A stretch of DNA of 6,209 nt, from NCBI GenBank assembly GCA_036502965.1, contig DASXXT010000383.1:1-6209 (forward strand). The letters run 5' to 3'. Origin of the DNA: Roseiarcus sp036502965. GTDB lineage: Bacteria; Pseudomonadota; Alphaproteobacteria; Rhizobiales; Beijerinckiaceae. A program made the translations under genes and the position numbers. Shown here piece after piece: positions 5,083 through 6,209 of the stretch. The first letter of the stretch is position 1, and each line of letters begins with the position of its first letter. The notes below the pieces were generated by a model. It had not been told where the DNA came from. It was given only the letters and a program-made list of their open reading frames with translations, and did no database searches.

Positions 5083-6209
5083 GGCAGAAGACCGCGACGA
5101 GCGCCTTCCTCTCGCGCGCGGCGATGTCGCCCGCGCTGAGCGGGGCGGCGCTCTCTGACGCCGGTTCGCCGCCGCCGAGGAAGGCGCGAACCGCCTCGGG
5201 CGGGATCAGGACGTGCGGGGCGGCGAGCGCGACGCCGGCGACGCGCTTGGGCTCGCCGGCGATCGGCGCGACCAGGCCGACCAGCGCCCCGCGCCGGTCG
5301 AACACCGGTCCGCCGCTAGCGCTCTTGTCCACAGCAGCGGTCACGACCGGCCGCGCCTCGCCGCCGGTAAACGAGGCCGAGCTTGCCGAAACACGCGGTC
5401 CGGCGAACCCAAGAATGACGAGATCCTGCGCCGGCGCTCCAAGGCGTGGCGCTTCGCCGTTCGACGCGAAATCTCCGGCGACCATCGTCAGGCCCGTTGC
5501 GGCGTCGGCGCGCTCGATCCGCACAGCCTTGCCGGCGACCGTTGGATTCGGGCAGTTGTCCGTCTTGAGCGCGGTCAGCGCCTTGCCGGGCGCCACGACG
5601 AGCGCGGTCGCGCCGGGCTGCGGAGGGGCCGGGGGCGGCGGCCTCGAGCTTGGCGCGGGAGGCGTGACGGCGCTGATCGCCGCGCCTGCGGACAGCGCCG
5701 CGGGAGATTCCGGGAACGGCGCGAATGAATTGGCGATGGCGATCGCAATTCGGTCGAGGGTGGCGGTCTGCGATGCCGGATAGGCGAACGTGAAGCCGCG
5801 CAGGGGCGGGTTCGCCGTCGCGCTCTTGTCGAAGCGGGTATAGAATTTGACCGGTCCATCCTGCCCCGAGACGACGAAGAAGGCGTCCGGCTTGATGGCC
5901 TTATAGGCAATCTTGCGGGCGGGCGTCGGCACGGACAGACGTGCGTAGAGCGCGCCCAAGTCGGGGTCGGCGCTCGAGGCGAAGTCGAGCCTTGCGCCAC
6001 CGCGCGCGTTTAGCAACCCGAGGGGCGCGCCGATCCTGGCGCCGGTCTTGGGGTCGCTCACGACCTTAAATCCGACCGCCTCGCGCGCCTTCTGAGCGGC
6101 GGCGAGCAAGGCCTTAAGCTCAGGCGCCGACAACGTCCCGTCGGCCGGCGCTTTGATGCTCGCCTGGAAGGCCAGAATCGCGTCGCGGGTTCGCTTGCCG
6201 AAATCGCCG
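5075..6209 (-). CDS. Peptidoglycan-binding-like protein with degenerate trypsin-like domain, 5' end missing
   Basis: The - strand frame is open to the right edge, giving 377 visible residues with no true start in view. A TTG at 6133 could be taken as a start, but the 25 codons before it complete a peptidoglycan-binding repeat, with FGKRTRDAILAFQ near visible residues 3-15, then ADGTL and a LKALL helix. An uncharacterised region follows (about 48-165), including DPKTGARIGAPLGLL and the segment from YKAIKPDAFFVVSG to VKFYTRF. I recall a similar segment in hyphomicrobial proteins annotated as serine proteases. A proline-rich linker (about 183-199) leads to a trypsin/HtrA-like domain (about 200-345) with ALVVAPGKALTALK, then SASGGPVFDRRGALVGLVAP. 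The nucleophile Ser (about 298) is kept in SGGP, but the expected His is Lys (about 215) and the expected Asp position reads TGLTMV. Proteolysis is therefore unlikely. Two cysteines (about 219 and 375) could form a disulfide. An exported envelope-binding role is inferred; any signal peptide lies outside the window. It is convergent with the permease gene and functionally unrelated as far as I can see. Confidence 0.82.
   Translation of the reverse strand, partial: GDFGKRTRDAILAFQASIKAPADGTLSAPELKALLAAAQKAREAVGFKVVSDPKTGARIGAPLGLLNARGGARLDFASSADPDLGALYARLSVPTPARKIAYKAIKPDAFFVVSGQDGPVKFYTRFDKSATANPPLRGFTFAYPASQTATLDRIAIAIANSFAPFPESPAALSAGAAISAVTPPAPSSRPPPPAPPQPGATALVVAPGKALTALKTDNCPNPTVAGKAVRIERADAATGLTMVAGDFASNGEAPRLGAPAQDLVILGFAGPRVSASSASFTGGEARPVVTAAVDKSASGGPVFDRRGALVGLVAPIAGEPKRVAGVALAAPHVLIPPEAVRAFLGGGEPASESAAPLSAGDIAARERKALVAVFCQK

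Noticed and set aside
5124..5783. Long + strand open frame (219 codons) opposite the protease-like gene
   Set aside because: Its product is low-complexity Ala/Gly/Ser/Arg with no recognisable motif. The opposite strand encodes clear domains, so this is a GC-rich shadow frame.
1..6209. Search for CRISPR arrays, insertion sequences, tRNA genes, att sites or a phage/defence island
   Set aside because: No regularly spaced repeats, transposase-like frames or tRNA-like folds were seen by eye, and base composition and gene style look uniform throughout.

Overview
The window is GC-rich, densely packed bacterial DNA. It reads most easily as an alphaproteobacterial chromosome, probably Hyphomicrobiales (Bradyrhizobium, Methylobacterium or Methylocystis-like). 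This rests on base composition, codon choice and the architecture of the last gene, so it is an inference. There are six protein genes in view: five complete on the + strand and one on the - strand that runs off the right edge. I see no RNA genes, insertion sequences, CRISPR arrays or phage genes.

Positions 22-3306 hold a compact branched-chain amino-acid type (HAAT family) ABC importer in the order livH, livM, livG, livF: two membrane permeases followed by two ATPases. Each of the three gene junctions is a 4-base stop/start overlap (TTGA, GTGA, ATGA). The left edge is compatible with a fourth ATGA overlap with an upstream gene, of which only the last codons would be visible. The periplasmic substrate-binding protein that such a transporter needs is not in the window and may be that upstream gene. 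The sequence does not fix the substrate.

Positions 3307-3449 are a 143-base gap with an inverted repeat over the livF stop codon and a weak sigma70-like promoter candidate. The next gene (3450-5054) is an L-lactate permease family transporter (LctP/LldP/GlcA). Its longest open frame starts at a TTG at 3363, but homology and a Shine-Dalgarno-like sequence place the start at the ATG at 3450.

A strong hairpin at 5054-5076 fills the short gap between the permease and a convergent gene and probably ends permease transcription. The - strand gene (5075 to beyond 6209) has a peptidoglycan-binding-like repeat cut by the window edge, an uncharacterised middle region, a proline-rich linker and a trypsin/HtrA-like domain. 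The serine motif of that domain is intact, but the catalytic His and Asp appear to be lost, so it is probably a pseudoprotease.

Taken together this is an uptake locus for small organic nutrients (an amino-acid or organic-acid ABC importer next to a lactate/glycolate permease) beside an unrelated envelope gene. I see no clearly new multi-gene system. The degenerate protease-like protein is the item most worth following up.
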